From: Bacteroidales bacterium
GTDB taxonomy: Bacteria > Bacteroidota > Bacteroidia > Bacteroidales > GCA-2748055
Assembly (NCBI GenBank): GCA_029931975.1
Contig: JAOZQY010000027.1
Span: forward strand, 1-45,962
DNA length: 45,962 bases
Direction of reading: 5' to 3'
The notes beneath the pieces are model-generated. The model saw only the letters and a list, made by a program, of their open reading frames with translations. It was not told where the DNA came from and made no database searches. The translations under genes and the position numbers were made by a program. Of the stretch, positions 1 through 9,120 are shown piece by piece. Every line of letters begins with the position of its first letter. The first letter of the stretch is position 1.

Positions 1-764
1 CCTGCCAGAGCAATATAGAGCGCTTTTTTTAAAGGAGTTTTTTTCCAGCTACGTATCACATAACCTGCCAGAGTACCCATTAGGGTAACTGAAACGGCAG
101 ATACAATGCATAATACACCTTCCGGGTCAAATACATCGTTATAGAGCTTGCCAGGAATCAGGTGCTGGTCCAGCCAGGCATTGATGGTGGTGGCAGGTTC
201 AAAGGTCCCGGCCCCGAATCCGGGTACAGGAACAAATAGCTGCAAAGCAGCCACACCGGCCATGATGCCCAGCATCCAGTATAGTGGTCCCTTTATGCTT
301 TTGGAGTAAAGACTGATTAGCGCTGCGAAAAAATATCCGAATCCAATCTGAGACAATACGCTCACATAACGCAGATTTGTAAATCCCCTGCTGGTTGCCC
401 CATTATAAATAATACCAAAGGCTATCAGGGCCAGTAGCCGGATAAATATTTTCTTAAAGAGTAGCGATTTGGAAACTCCTTTTTCCAGTTTCGAATTGAT
501 GGCATAAGGGATAGCCACTCCACTGATGAACATAAACAGGGGGAAGATCATGTCGTAAAAATGGAATCCCTCCCACTCCACATGATGGTGTGCCTGTGTG
601 GCCAGCACTTCCATCCAGTTCCATCCGGTCAGGTTGGCAAGTGCGACGAGGATTCCACCGCCTCCGACAAGCATGGCCATATCAAAACCACGCAGGGTGT
701 CAAGTGATTGTAATCTTTCTTTTGTCCCGGTTCTCCGGGGAGCTGTTGTATCGCTTGCTGACAT
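1..764 (-). CDS. HGSNAT/NagX-like transmembrane acyltransferase (partial, C-terminus beyond window)
   Basis: Translating the minus strand from the ATG at 764 gives about 254 residues with no stop before the window edge, so the C-terminal part is missing. The N-terminus has the pattern RLQSLDTLRGFDMAML followed by hydrophobic helices and FYDMIFPLFMFISGVAIPYA, which is typical of the DUF5009 / heparan-alpha-glucosaminide N-acetyltransferase-like membrane family (COG4299). At least four to five membrane segments are visible. Family members are thought to move an acetyl group across the inner membrane onto an amino sugar; the exact substrate here cannot be read from sequence. The gene sits just downstream of the alpha-fucosidase on the same strand (gap about 15 bases), so the two are probably cotranscribed and linked to glycan use. 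Confidence 0.8.
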   Translation of the reverse strand, partial: MSASDTTAPRRTGTKERLQSLDTLRGFDMAMLVGGGGILVALANLTGWNWMEVLATQAHHHVEWEGFHFYDMIFPLFMFISGVAIPYAINSKLEKGVSKSLLFKKIFIRLLALIAFGIIYNGATSRGFTNLRYVSVLSQIGFGYFFAALISLYSKSIKGPLYWMLGIMAGVAALQLFVPVPGFGAGTFEPATTINAWLDQHLIPGKLYNDVFDPEGVLCIVSAVSVTLMGTLAGYVIRSWKKTPLKKALYIALA

Positions 765-779
765 AATTAGGGTTTTATA

Positions 780-2192
780 TTACTTTATATCAATTTGTAA
801 GGTCCATGCATATAAACAGGGTATTTCATCCATCCCCATTCTGGGAAGTTCAATCGTAAGCTTCTCCCCTTCCACTTTCCATTGAAGCGCAGTATCCCAA
901 CCGAGCAGGGTTACATCGACAATCGTTTCATTATCAAGCAGATCTATATTTATCTTATTGTTCCAATTATCGAAGATGCAAAATATGGAACCGGGTTTGG
1001 TGGTGAAATAGAGTTTTTGCTCCCCATTCATCTGACCGCTTACCTCTCTTTTCCTGCTCTCGTAAATGGCTTCGCCGTTGACCTCCAACCAGGCTCCCAT
1101 ATCTACCAGCCGCTGTTGCATGATAACCGGGATCCGGCCGTCGGCCGTCGGCCCCACATTCAACAAAAGATTGCCCCCACGGCTCACAATATCTATAAGT
1201 TCATGTATCAGTTCTTCTGATGTGCTGTAATCATCGATATTTTCTGCCCTGTTAAAACCATAGGATCCACCAACGCCTCTGCTTTCCTCCCAGGGATGAC
1301 TAGCTTCCACCCCTTTCATATCCTGGTATTCACTGGAATAATAGTCCCCGTGATTGCCAGGCATATTCTTTGCAAAACGATCATTTACAACTACCTCATC
1401 CTTTACCGGAGAGTCGTTATACAGCCAGGCCAGGAAATCTTTAGTACGCCAGTACTCTTCGCTTCCATCCCACTCTCCTCCATCGGCAAAAATCAGGGAG
1501 GGCTGGTAATTATTAACCAGCTCCTTTAGCTGAGAATTCATATGTTCCACATAGGAATTCTCCGGAATTTTGTATTTCTCAACCACTCCATCGGGCAGGT
1601 AATAACCCGACTCGGTGCGATGGGTCCAGCTGCTTTCCCATTCTATATTTGAATAATAGAGTCCCATCTTCATCCCTTTGGTCCTGACGGCCGCGGTCAG
1701 ATCACCTACCAGGTCCCTGTGAGGTCCCACATCCATGGAATTCCAGGCCTTTTTATAGGGGCTCTTTGTGGGCCACAAACAATACCCATCGTGGTGCTTG
1801 CTGGTAAGTACCACATATCTGGCACCAGCTCTCTGAAATAGCTCTGCCCAAAGTCCGGGATCAAACAGCTCGGCCCTGAACATTGGTGCAAAGTCGCGGT
1901 ATTCAAAATCCGCTCCATAGTTCTTGTTGTGAAATTCCTCACCCCCATTGTCGGGATTGAACATCACCCTGGCATAGTACCATTCTGCGTAGGAAGCATA
2001 CAGTCCGGGCTCCAGCTTTCGCCAGGCAGGTACCGAATAAACTCCCCAGTGGATGAAGATTCCAAACTTGGCATCTTCAAACCAGTTGGGTATTGGCCTT
2101 GTATCAAGTGATTCCCAGTCATTTTCATAGGGCTGTGCATTTGCATGAAGATAGCTCACACAGATAAAAACCAGGACAAGAAGTTTTTTCAT
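780..2192 (-). CDS. Secreted alpha-L-fucosidase, GH29
   Basis: 470 residues with a signal peptide (MKKLLVLVFICVSYLHANAQ). The GH29 signatures are clear: FGIFIHWGVYSVPAW near residue 43, TSKHHDGYCLW near 130, and NLLLNVGPTADGRIP near 341. The Asp in IFADGGEW (about residue 237) is at the usual place of the catalytic nucleophile. Family enzymes release alpha-linked L-fucose with retention of configuration; the product here would be made in the periplasm or outside the cell. There is no C-terminal T9SS tail or obvious binding module. It is followed on the same strand by the HGSNAT-like membrane gene and diverges from the deacetylase gene at 2274. Fucose, sulfatases and a GH2 enzyme in one window suggest sulfated, fucose-containing glycans as food. 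Confidence 0.92.
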   Translation of the reverse strand: MKKLLVLVFICVSYLHANAQPYENDWESLDTRPIPNWFEDAKFGIFIHWGVYSVPAWRKLEPGLYASYAEWYYARVMFNPDNGGEEFHNKNYGADFEYRDFAPMFRAELFDPGLWAELFQRAGARYVVLTSKHHDGYCLWPTKSPYKKAWNSMDVGPHRDLVGDLTAAVRTKGMKMGLYYSNIEWESSWTHRTESGYYLPDGVVEKYKIPENSYVEHMNSQLKELVNNYQPSLIFADGGEWDGSEEYWRTKDFLAWLYNDSPVKDEVVVNDRFAKNMPGNHGDYYSSEYQDMKGVEASHPWEESRGVGGSYGFNRAENIDDYSTSEELIHELIDIVSRGGNLLLNVGPTADGRIPVIMQQRLVDMGAWLEVNGEAIYESRKREVSGQMNGEQKLYFTTKPGSIFCIFDNWNNKINIDLLDNETIVDVTLLGWDTALQWKVEGEKLTIELPRMGMDEIPCLYAWTLQIDIK

Positions 2193-2273
2193 TACTCAAA
2201 AATAGCAAAATGCAGTTGTGAATAATATATTTAAGGCCTAAAAATAAGAAACCCTTTCATAGTTTTGTGTAGC

Positions 2274-4700
2274 ATGAGATTCTTGATTCCATTGTTGTAC
2301 TTGATTTTACTTGTCGGGAAGCTATCCGGGCAAAGCAGCGACCTGACTGCCATTTTCGAGCCTTCAGACGAAACAGTCTCCTATCTCCTGTTTGACAAGG
2401 AGGAAAACGACTTCAGGATGATTGAGGCATTCAGTGCAAGAACTTATGATCTGGCTCCCAATCATCCCCGGCTTACACTTTCGGGCGATTTCACCGGAGA
2501 TGGCCTGGATGAGCTGGCTGTGTTTAATGATCTTAGCTATACTCCCAATATGAATCCTGCCTTTACCTGCTCAGTAGTAAGGGTTAGTCGCTCCGGTGGA
2601 GAAGTATTTATCCCCTCTGGAACCTGGTTTTCAACGCTGAACTCGCAACTGGATTTTGACTATGTCTCATTTTCCGTGGCTGGCGATTATAACCTGGATG
2701 GATTGGATGATATTGCGCTCCTCTACAATGATCCGGCAAGTGATCAGTTAAGCATTTACCTGCTTGAATCAAGTGGTTCAGGGTTTTCAGAGGCTCAAGC
2801 CTGGTACACCGTTAACAGAAACGAATTTAACTTCACCGCTTTGGAATTTGCATGTGCGGGCGACTATAACGGGAACGGAAAACCCGATATCGCTGTCTTG
2901 TACAACTACTTTGGTACAGCACCGGAAACCAAACAATCTGTTTTCATTTTTGAATCCGACGGAAGCTCATTTGAGCTACTTCCTGCAGCATATACAACTA
3001 CTAAAGCAGAGTATGATTTCTCCAATATAAAGTATGCTTTGCCGGGCGATTACAATCTGGATAGTTATTCAGATATTGCAATGTTACTTGATGATTCACT
3101 TAACCATCTCTTGTTGATCCCTGTATTTGAAGGGTCTGCAGCGGGTCAGCTCTCACCGGCTGAATTTATCAGCATTCCGGAAACAGAACTGGATATTTCG
3201 CAAGTGCTACATGCAACAGTCGGCAATTTTGCAGGCGATACAGCTACCGATCTGACTCTTTTTTATGACCATCCCGGAACAGGCAGTCAGGAGATTCTGG
3301 TGCTGGAGAGTAATCTACATTCCTTTAAGGTTCCTGAGATAGCCAATGTGTCTGATCTGGGAACCCTCTCATTCTCGGACCTTACTGCAGTACTAAGCGG
3401 AACTTTTATATATCAGCCACTGATCACTGCTGCCACCTGGAAGGACGATAGCCGGGGAGCTGTCTCTTTTACCTTTGATGACGGCTACAGGGGAGCTTTT
3501 GAACATGGGGGGGCGGAACTGGAAGAAGCTGGATTGAAGGGGACCTTTTATATTTTCACAGATACCACCATCGTCTATGACGGGGAGCTGGCCAGCACCA
3601 GCCTGGTCAGATCATACAGGGAGATGGGACATGAAATTGGCTCCCATACACACAATCACTCCAACCTGGGCTTTCTTACCGAATCAGGGAATCTTGATTC
3701 ACTTGAGCAGGTGCTCTCCACCTCTGTAGAGCTGCTAAATGAACGTTTTGACCAACAGACCGTGTCCATGTCCACTCCCTTCGGAAGCTTCCAATATGAG
3801 ACCCTGGTATACATCGCTCAGCATTTCTACACGGCCAGGAGTAGTCAGTTCGGATTTAACCTGGCCACTCCTTATGACTTCTATGCCCTTAAATCGTGGC
3901 CCATTCTGAGTACCACCCCCCCTGCCTATGTGGATAATCTGCTTGCCATAGCGGAGACTTATGGCACCTGGCTTCCTCTGATGTACCACGATATGGTGGA
4001 TATTCCCTTTGATGAGGAGACCGAGATCTACAATTACAGCAGGGAGCTTTTCCGGGAAACGGTGCAAGATGCCGCAGAAAGAGATCTCTGGATCGATACC
4101 CATGAAAGAGTCTATAAGTATATCAGGGAGCGTAATGCATTGAAGATAGTGCAGCTGGAGAGTGAGGATATGGAAGCAGAGCCGGGACACTTTTCCTTTG
4201 AGGCCGATGATGGTCTGCCTGATTCCATTTTCAATGTGGAACTGACTTTGAAAATTGTCCTGCCAGTTGGCTGGACAGAAGATTCTGTCACTGTGGGATC
4301 GGAAGAAAACTTCAACTATGTAGCGGTTCAGGAGGACAGCTTAGATCGCTTCATTCTCTTTGACTGGTTCCCGATCAATGGAATGACGATCACGGTACAT
4401 GAAGGCAAATTAGCCCTAAGCGGATTTTCTGAGCGTACTATGCAGCCCACAGAAGTAAACCTTAAGGCCACTCCCAATCCCTTTCACCACGAAACCCTGG
4501 TTACGATACCCGGAGGCAGTCATACAGATGCTTATCTAATCCTCAGGGACATACATGGACGGATCGCGCAGGAAATCAGGGAGCATGCAGGAGGAAGCTA
4601 TCGACTGTCACGAGAAAGCCTGGCTTCCGGGATCTACATATTGCAACTGGTCGAAAGTAGTGGAAGGCAGCTGGGATCACTCAAGGTGATGCTAAACTAG
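2274..4700 (+). CDS. Secreted FG-GAP repeat / polysaccharide deacetylase protein with T9SS tail
   Basis: The frame opens at a TTG (2265), but the ATG at 2274 gives a clean signal peptide (MRFLIPLLYLILLVGKLSGQ), so that start is preferred; 808 residues. Residues about 20-370 hold FG-GAP/VCBS-like repeats with recurring GDYNLDGLDDIA-type calcium loops, probably a beta propeller. Residues about 390-610 form a NodB-type polysaccharide deacetylase domain with TFDDG (D402, D403) and the metal motif SHTHNH (H458, H462). The last about 75 residues (TPNPFHHETLV... GIYILQLVES) are a Por/type IX secretion sorting domain, which marks a Bacteroidota cell-surface or secreted protein. It likely de-N- or de-O-acetylates an extracellular glycan; the propeller may bind substrate. 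It is monocistronic and divergent from the fucosidase. Confidence 0.88.
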   Translation: MRFLIPLLYLILLVGKLSGQSSDLTAIFEPSDETVSYLLFDKEENDFRMIEAFSARTYDLAPNHPRLTLSGDFTGDGLDELAVFNDLSYTPNMNPAFTCSVVRVSRSGGEVFIPSGTWFSTLNSQLDFDYVSFSVAGDYNLDGLDDIALLYNDPASDQLSIYLLESSGSGFSEAQAWYTVNRNEFNFTALEFACAGDYNGNGKPDIAVLYNYFGTAPETKQSVFIFESDGSSFELLPAAYTTTKAEYDFSNIKYALPGDYNLDSYSDIAMLLDDSLNHLLLIPVFEGSAAGQLSPAEFISIPETELDISQVLHATVGNFAGDTATDLTLFYDHPGTGSQEILVLESNLHSFKVPEIANVSDLGTLSFSDLTAVLSGTFIYQPLITAATWKDDSRGAVSFTFDDGYRGAFEHGGAELEEAGLKGTFYIFTDTTIVYDGELASTSLVRSYREMGHEIGSHTHNHSNLGFLTESGNLDSLEQVLSTSVELLNERFDQQTVSMSTPFGSFQYETLVYIAQHFYTARSSQFGFNLATPYDFYALKSWPILSTTPPAYVDNLLAIAETYGTWLPLMYHDMVDIPFDEETEIYNYSRELFRETVQDAAERDLWIDTHERVYKYIRERNALKIVQLESEDMEAEPGHFSFEADDGLPDSIFNVELTLKIVLPVGWTEDSVTVGSEENFNYVAVQEDSLDRFILFDWFPINGMTITVHEGKLALSGFSERTMQPTEVNLKATPNPFHHETLVTIPGGSHTDAYLILRDIHGRIAQEIREHAGGSYRLSRESLASGIYILQLVESSGRQLGSLKVMLN

Positions 4701-4746
4701 CAAGGAGATCTTTCTATGCTTTACAGTAAATTATTAAAACTTTAAA

Positions 4747-4786
4747 CGAAAGTTAATATGCTTTCATTCGAAAGTTTGTATATTTG
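4747..4786 (+). promoter_or_regulatory. Candidate promoter and DeoR-type operator of the glycyl radical operon
   Basis: TATATTTG at 4779-4786 matches the Bacteroidota -7 consensus TAnnTTTG and would put the transcript start about 20 bases before the ATG at 4813. Just upstream are two copies of CGAAAGTT (4747-4754 and 4769-4776), 22 bp apart, with an inverted CTTTC (4761-4765) between them. Repeated CTTTC/GAAAG half-sites about two helical turns apart are typical of DeoR-family operators such as those of AgaR. The DeoR-family gene that ends this operon is the obvious candidate binder. No clear -33 TTG box was seen. Motif positions are observed; function is inferred. Confidence 0.5.
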
Positions 4787-4812
4787 TTGTAGTAAACTCA
4801 CAGGCTGCTTCA

Positions 4813-5703
4813 ATGATCTTCAATATCCAACGATACTCAACCCATGATGGAGATGGCATACGGACCCTGATTTTTTTCAAAGGATGTCCGTTACGATGCC
4901 AGTGGTGCAGCAACCCCGAAAGCCAGTCTTTTGGTCATAGTATTCTTTACGACTCTAAGCTCTGCAAAAACTTTGGAGATTGTGCACTTGCAGAGCCATC
5001 TGCGATAAGTACAAATCCTGGTGGAGGAATAGAGATCAAACGCAATCTGATTGCCGAGCCGGAAAAACTGAAAGAGGTATGTGCTACCAGGGCCCTTACA
5101 ATCTCGGGTGAAACGAAAAGTGTAGATGTGCTGATGGCAGAGGTTCAGAAAGACCTCCCTTTTTACCGGGAAGATGGTGGAGTAACTCTGTCAGGAGGTG
5201 AACCCCTGGCTCAAGGTAAGGAGCTTGTTCTATTGTTGCAGCAACTTAAGAAACAAGGTACAAATACCAATATAGAAACCTCACTTCATGTGAAATGGGA
5301 GCAGGTAGAAAGATGCATCGGTCTGGTAAATACCTTCCTGGTTGATCTGAAACATACTGATCCCAGGAAATTCAAGCAATTTACTCACGGAACTTCCGGT
5401 CTGGTGTTGGACAATCTGGAGAAACTGGCCTATTTTGGGGCCCATGTGGTGGTCAGGATACCGGTAATTCCTGGATTTAACCATACAGAACGTGAAATTA
5501 TGCAGATGGTCGACTATGTATCGACCATTAAAGGCCTCAAAGAAATACATTTTCTTCCCTACCATACATATGGAGTAGAGAAATATAAAATGCTGGGAAT
5601 GGATTATATTTTCAATAACAATACCCAGGTCCTTGAAGAGGAGCTGCTCCCCTATGTTCAATATGCACAATCACAAGGATTTAAAGCGAAAATTGGAGGA
5701 TGA
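4813..5703 (+). CDS. ybiY: Glycyl radical enzyme activase, radical SAM (YbiY-like)
   Basis: 296 residues. The N-terminus MIFNIQRYSTHDGDGIRT followed by the radical SAM motif CPLRCQWC is the PflA-type activase signature; TLSGGEP near residue 135 is the conserved SAM-binding GGE motif, and HFLPYHTYG is also present. The enzyme uses a 4Fe-4S cluster and SAM to place a radical on the glycine of its partner, here the next gene. Between about residues 55 and 100, where many activases carry two extra ferredoxin-type clusters, only three cysteines remain (LC, DC, VC); as I recall, E. coli YbiY is also depleted there. The stop TGA lies one base before the ATG of the glycyl radical enzyme, so the two are translated together. 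Target assignment to the adjacent enzyme is confident. Confidence 0.9.
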   Translation: MIFNIQRYSTHDGDGIRTLIFFKGCPLRCQWCSNPESQSFGHSILYDSKLCKNFGDCALAEPSAISTNPGGGIEIKRNLIAEPEKLKEVCATRALTISGETKSVDVLMAEVQKDLPFYREDGGVTLSGGEPLAQGKELVLLLQQLKKQGTNTNIETSLHVKWEQVERCIGLVNTFLVDLKHTDPRKFKQFTHGTSGLVLDNLEKLAYFGAHVVVRIPVIPGFNHTEREIMQMVDYVSTIKGLKEIHFLPYHTYGVEKYKMLGMDYIFNNNTQVLEEELLPYVQYAQSQGFKAKIGG

Positions 5704-5704
5704 G

Positions 5705-8125
5705 ATGATAGACACCAAACAAGTCACAGAGATCACAGAGCGAATTGCCCAATTGCGTGAAAAGGTACTGAGTAGCAAACCCACTGTTTGTACCGAGCGG
5801 GCCCGCTTCTATACTGAGATTTTCCGGGACCATGAAGATGAACCGGTGATTATCAAACGGGCACTGGCACTGCAGAAGACTCTTGTAAAGATGACCATCT
5901 TTATTGATAAGGGTGAGTTGATTGTGGGTAACCAGTCGTCCAGTCACCGGGCGGCCCCTATCTTTCCTGAATATGCGGTGGACTGGCTTCCGGAGGAGAT
6001 GGATGAGCTTGATAAACGTCCGGGAGATGCTTTTTATATTACTGAGGAGCATAAAGCAGAGCTTAAGGAGATTGCCTCCTGGTGGAAGGGCAAGGTGCTC
6101 TGGGACCGTGGAAGGGCGTTGATGACGCAGGAACTGCGCGATCTGCAGGATTCGGCAATCATCAAGGCCACCGGGAACCTCACCTCGGGTGATGCTCATA
6201 TTGCGGTTGACTTTCCGAAGATTCTGGAAGTGGGATTACAAGGCTATTTTGAAGAAATTAAACTCCACCATGAAGCTGTAGATCGTTCGGACCGTGAAGG
6301 AATCCGGAAGGATAAGTTTTACTCTGCTCTAACTATCGGACTGGAATCCTTTCAGACCTTTATTCGTCGTTATCGCGATTTGGCTAGCTACCTAAGTAAG
6401 GAGAGTGATGATCCTCAGCGGATTAATGAATTAAAACGCATTGCCGAAAACTGTGATGTGATTGCAGAGAAGCCCCCACAGGATTTCTACCAGGCCCTGC
6501 AGCTGGTTTATTTTGTACAGCTGATTCTACAAATCGAGAGCAACGGTCACTCGGTTTCCCTGGGCAGGCTTGATCAGTACCTCTACCCCTTCTTCCAGAA
6601 GGATCTTGCAGCTGGAAAGCTGGATGAGGACTTAGCTTCAGAATTACTTGAGAACACATGGATCAAGTTATTGTCCGTTAATAAGATAAGACCATGGTCT
6701 CATACCCGTTTTTCGGCTGGCGGACCTCTTTACCAGAATGTGACTATCGGTGGACAAACCACCGAAGGATCAGATGCCGTCAATGAACTCAGTTTTCTGG
6801 TACTTGATTCTGTGGGTAAAATGAAACTGACCCAGCCTAACCTGAGCGTTCGCTTTCATAAAGGAATTAGTGAGGAGTTTATGATGGCCTCCATGAAGGT
6901 GATTGAGAAAGGTTTCGGGATGCCTTCTTTTAACAATGATGAGATCGTGATCCCTGAACTGATCAAGATGGGTGTGGAACGAGATGATGCCTATAACTAC
7001 TCGGCCATTGGCTGTATTGAGATTGCTGTACCCGGGAAATGGGGCTACCGTTGCACCGGTATGAGCTTTCTGAATCTGATGCGGGTATTCCTGGCCACCT
7101 TGCATGACGGGTATGACAGTCAGTCGGGACAGACCTTCAGGAAAGGAACTGGGAACTTTAAGGATTTCAGCTCTTACGAAGAACTTTTTAAAGCCTGGCA
7201 GCAGCAGATCAAGTACTACACCAGGAAGACCGTGGAGATAGATACAGCCGTGGATACAGCGCTGGAGGAACATGTTCCTGACATTCTCTGTTCTGCTTTT
7301 GTGGATAGTTGTATATCCCGGGGAAAGACAATCAAGGAAGGTGGTTCCAAGTATGATTTTATTTCTGGTCTCCAGGTAGGTATCGCCAACCTGGGCAATG
7401 CCCTGGCAGCCATCAAAAAGCTGGTATATGAAGAGAAAAAGATAGGCAGGGAAGAGCTTTTGGATGCTTTGGAAAGTAATTTTGAAGGCAGGGAAGGCGA
7501 AAGAATAAGGCAGTTATTGCTGAACTTTGCTCCCAAATATGGCAACGATGATGATTATGTGGATCTCCTGCTGAAGGATGCTTATATGGAGTTTATCAAG
7601 GAATTGGAGAACTACCATACCACCCGCCATAACAGGGGTCCCATCGGTTGTAAATACTATGCAGGAACATCAAGCATCTCGGCCAATGTGCCCAGTGGCG
7701 CGGTGGTTCCGGCCACACCCGATGGTAGAAAGGCCTTTACTCCTGTGGCCGAAGGTAGCTCCCCTTCTTCAGGGACTGACTTGCTTGGACCTACTGCCGT
7801 ATTCAAGTCTGTGGCCAAGTTGCCCACTAATAAAATCATGGGCGGAGTGCTTCTGAATCAGAAGCTCAGTCCAGCTGCTATTGAGAAGGAGGCGGACAAG
7901 CACAAGCTGATTTCAGTGCTTCGTACCTTCTTTGCCGAGCTGAAGGGTTGGCATGTACAGTACAATATTGTTTCCAGGGAGACCCTGCTGGCTGCCAAGA
8001 AAGATCCGGAGAAATACAGAGACCTGGTGGTGAGAATTGCGGGATATTCTGCATTTTTTACTACATTATCTCCCGATACACAAGACGACATCATTGCTCG
8101 CACCGAACATACATTATCGCACTAA
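5705..8125 (+). CDS. ybiW: Glycyl radical enzyme, YbiW-like (candidate 1,5-anhydroglucitol-6-phosphate lyase)
   Basis: The frame is open from 5633, inside the activase gene, but the ATG at 5705 has GGAGG six bases upstream and gives the normal length of 806 residues (E. coli YbiW is about 810). The catalytic thiyl Cys and base are in GCIE (C437, E439) and the radical glycine is G780 in RIAGYSAFF, 27 residues from the end. The single Cys followed by x-Glu places it among eliminating (dehydratase/lyase) enzymes and not pyruvate formate-lyase, which has adjacent cysteines. Long stretches agree with my memory of YbiW, for example SALVD/SAFVD, GLQVGIANLGN, APKYGNDDD and GTSSISANVP. YbiW has been reported to open the ring of 1,5-anhydroglucitol-6-phosphate to 1-deoxyfructose-6-phosphate. 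The enzyme is cytoplasmic and destroyed by oxygen. The adjacent kinase fits a need to phosphorylate the substrate. Confidence 0.88.
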   Translation: MIDTKQVTEITERIAQLREKVLSSKPTVCTERARFYTEIFRDHEDEPVIIKRALALQKTLVKMTIFIDKGELIVGNQSSSHRAAPIFPEYAVDWLPEEMDELDKRPGDAFYITEEHKAELKEIASWWKGKVLWDRGRALMTQELRDLQDSAIIKATGNLTSGDAHIAVDFPKILEVGLQGYFEEIKLHHEAVDRSDREGIRKDKFYSALTIGLESFQTFIRRYRDLASYLSKESDDPQRINELKRIAENCDVIAEKPPQDFYQALQLVYFVQLILQIESNGHSVSLGRLDQYLYPFFQKDLAAGKLDEDLASELLENTWIKLLSVNKIRPWSHTRFSAGGPLYQNVTIGGQTTEGSDAVNELSFLVLDSVGKMKLTQPNLSVRFHKGISEEFMMASMKVIEKGFGMPSFNNDEIVIPELIKMGVERDDAYNYSAIGCIEIAVPGKWGYRCTGMSFLNLMRVFLATLHDGYDSQSGQTFRKGTGNFKDFSSYEELFKAWQQQIKYYTRKTVEIDTAVDTALEEHVPDILCSAFVDSCISRGKTIKEGGSKYDFISGLQVGIANLGNALAAIKKLVYEEKKIGREELLDALESNFEGREGERIRQLLLNFAPKYGNDDDYVDLLLKDAYMEFIKELENYHTTRHNRGPIGCKYYAGTSSISANVPSGAVVPATPDGRKAFTPVAEGSSPSSGTDLLGPTAVFKSVAKLPTNKIMGGVLLNQKLSPAAIEKEADKHKLISVLRTFFAELKGWHVQYNIVSRETLLAAKKDPEKYRDLVVRIAGYSAFFTTLSPDTQDDIIARTEHTLSH

Positions 8126-8156
8126 GCATTAACCACTAACCATTAACTTCCAATCC

Positions 8157-9119
8157 ATGCCAGGAATACTTTGCGGAGTCGATATCGGTGGAACCAAGTG
8201 TTCCATCGCCCTCATTGATGAAGAAGATGGCAAGATCCTGGATAAGATATATACCTGCGCGCATGTGGCTGAGGGTGAGAAGGGTATGGTCGATATGGTG
8301 GCTGGTCATGTAAAAGAGCTTCTGCAGCGTAACCAGATAAAACAGTCTGATCTTCCCGCCATAGGAGTGGGTTGTGCGGGCCATATTCGTCACAGCGACG
8401 GGGTAATTATCACTACTTCCAACCTGGAGGGATTCAATAATTACCCCCTGCGTGAAAAATTACAATCCCATTTCGAAATCCCGGTGATCCTGGATAATGA
8501 TGCCAATGCCCAGGCATTTGGGGAGTATAAGTTTGGCGCTGGCCAGGGCTATGAGGATATGATCTTTGTGACCATCAGTACGGGAATTGGAGCCGGGATA
8601 GTGATTAACGGGAAGCTATATCGGGGGATGACCGGTACCGCCGGCGAATTCGGACATACTATTGTGGAGCCGGATAGTAAACTGGTCTGTAACTGCGGGA
8701 ATCGGGGATGTATCATGGCCCTAGCCTGCGGCATGGCCCTCCCCTACATGTTCGAAAAGAAGCTAAAAGAAGGTCTTAAGACCAAATTGAAGATGCCTCC
8801 CAACTTTAATATTTCAAAAATAAACGGGCAGACCCTTAAGAAGGGACTGGATATGGATGATCCGCTGTCCAAAGCGGTGATCTCCGACAGCGCCTACTAT
8901 GTGGGGATCGGGCTCTATAACCTGTTTCAAACTCTGAATCCGCCCCTGATTGTGCTGGGCGGGGGATTGACCAACTGGGGAGAGTTTTACCTGGATAAGA
9001 TCAAGGAGACTTTCTATACATTGGCCAGGGATATGATATTCGATCCCATAGAGATCACCCTTTCTGATATTATTGGTGATGCCGGGGTGATCGGTGCCGC
9101 CGCTTTGAGCCTTGAATAA
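8157..9119 (+). CDS. ROK family sugar kinase
   Basis: 320 residues. The ATP-binding motif VDIGGTK is at residues 8-14, the catalytic Asp is in DNDANAQ (D115), and the ROK zinc site is present as GEFGH (H167) plus CNCGNRGC (C178, C180, C185). The C-terminal GGGLTNWG segment is also typical. ROK kinases phosphorylate glucose, mannose, fructose, allose or N-acetyl sugars at C6; unlike the NagC-type repressors there is no N-terminal helix-turn-helix. In this operon the likely substrate is the free form of the glycyl radical enzyme's substrate, such as 1,5-anhydroglucitol or 1,5-anhydromannitol; that is inference. It starts 31 bases after the glycyl radical enzyme and its stop is one base before the ATG of the DeoR regulator. 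Confidence 0.88.
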   Translation: MPGILCGVDIGGTKCSIALIDEEDGKILDKIYTCAHVAEGEKGMVDMVAGHVKELLQRNQIKQSDLPAIGVGCAGHIRHSDGVIITTSNLEGFNNYPLREKLQSHFEIPVILDNDANAQAFGEYKFGAGQGYEDMIFVTISTGIGAGIVINGKLYRGMTGTAGEFGHTIVEPDSKLVCNCGNRGCIMALACGMALPYMFEKKLKEGLKTKLKMPPNFNISKINGQTLKKGLDMDDPLSKAVISDSAYYVGIGLYNLFQTLNPPLIVLGGGLTNWGEFYLDKIKETFYTLARDMIFDPIEITLSDIIGDAGVIGAAALSLE

Positions 9120-9120
9120 G

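Noticed and set aside
2260-2267. TAGTTTTG as promoter of the deacetylase gene
   Set aside because: It matches TAnnTTTG but would put the transcript start at the start codon itself, so support is poor.
5633-5704. Longer N-terminus of the glycyl radical enzyme
   Set aside because: The extra 24 codons lie inside the activase gene; the ATG at 5705 has a good ribosome binding site and gives the family length.
5633-8125. Pyruvate formate-lyase identity for the glycyl radical enzyme
   Set aside because: It has one active-site Cys followed by x-Glu (GCIE), not the adjacent Cys pair of pyruvate formate-lyase.
8128-8147. Repeated TTAACCACTAACCATTAAC-like tract between the glycyl radical enzyme and kinase genes
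   Set aside because: Short imperfect repeat in a 31-base spacer; no structure or known element is supported.
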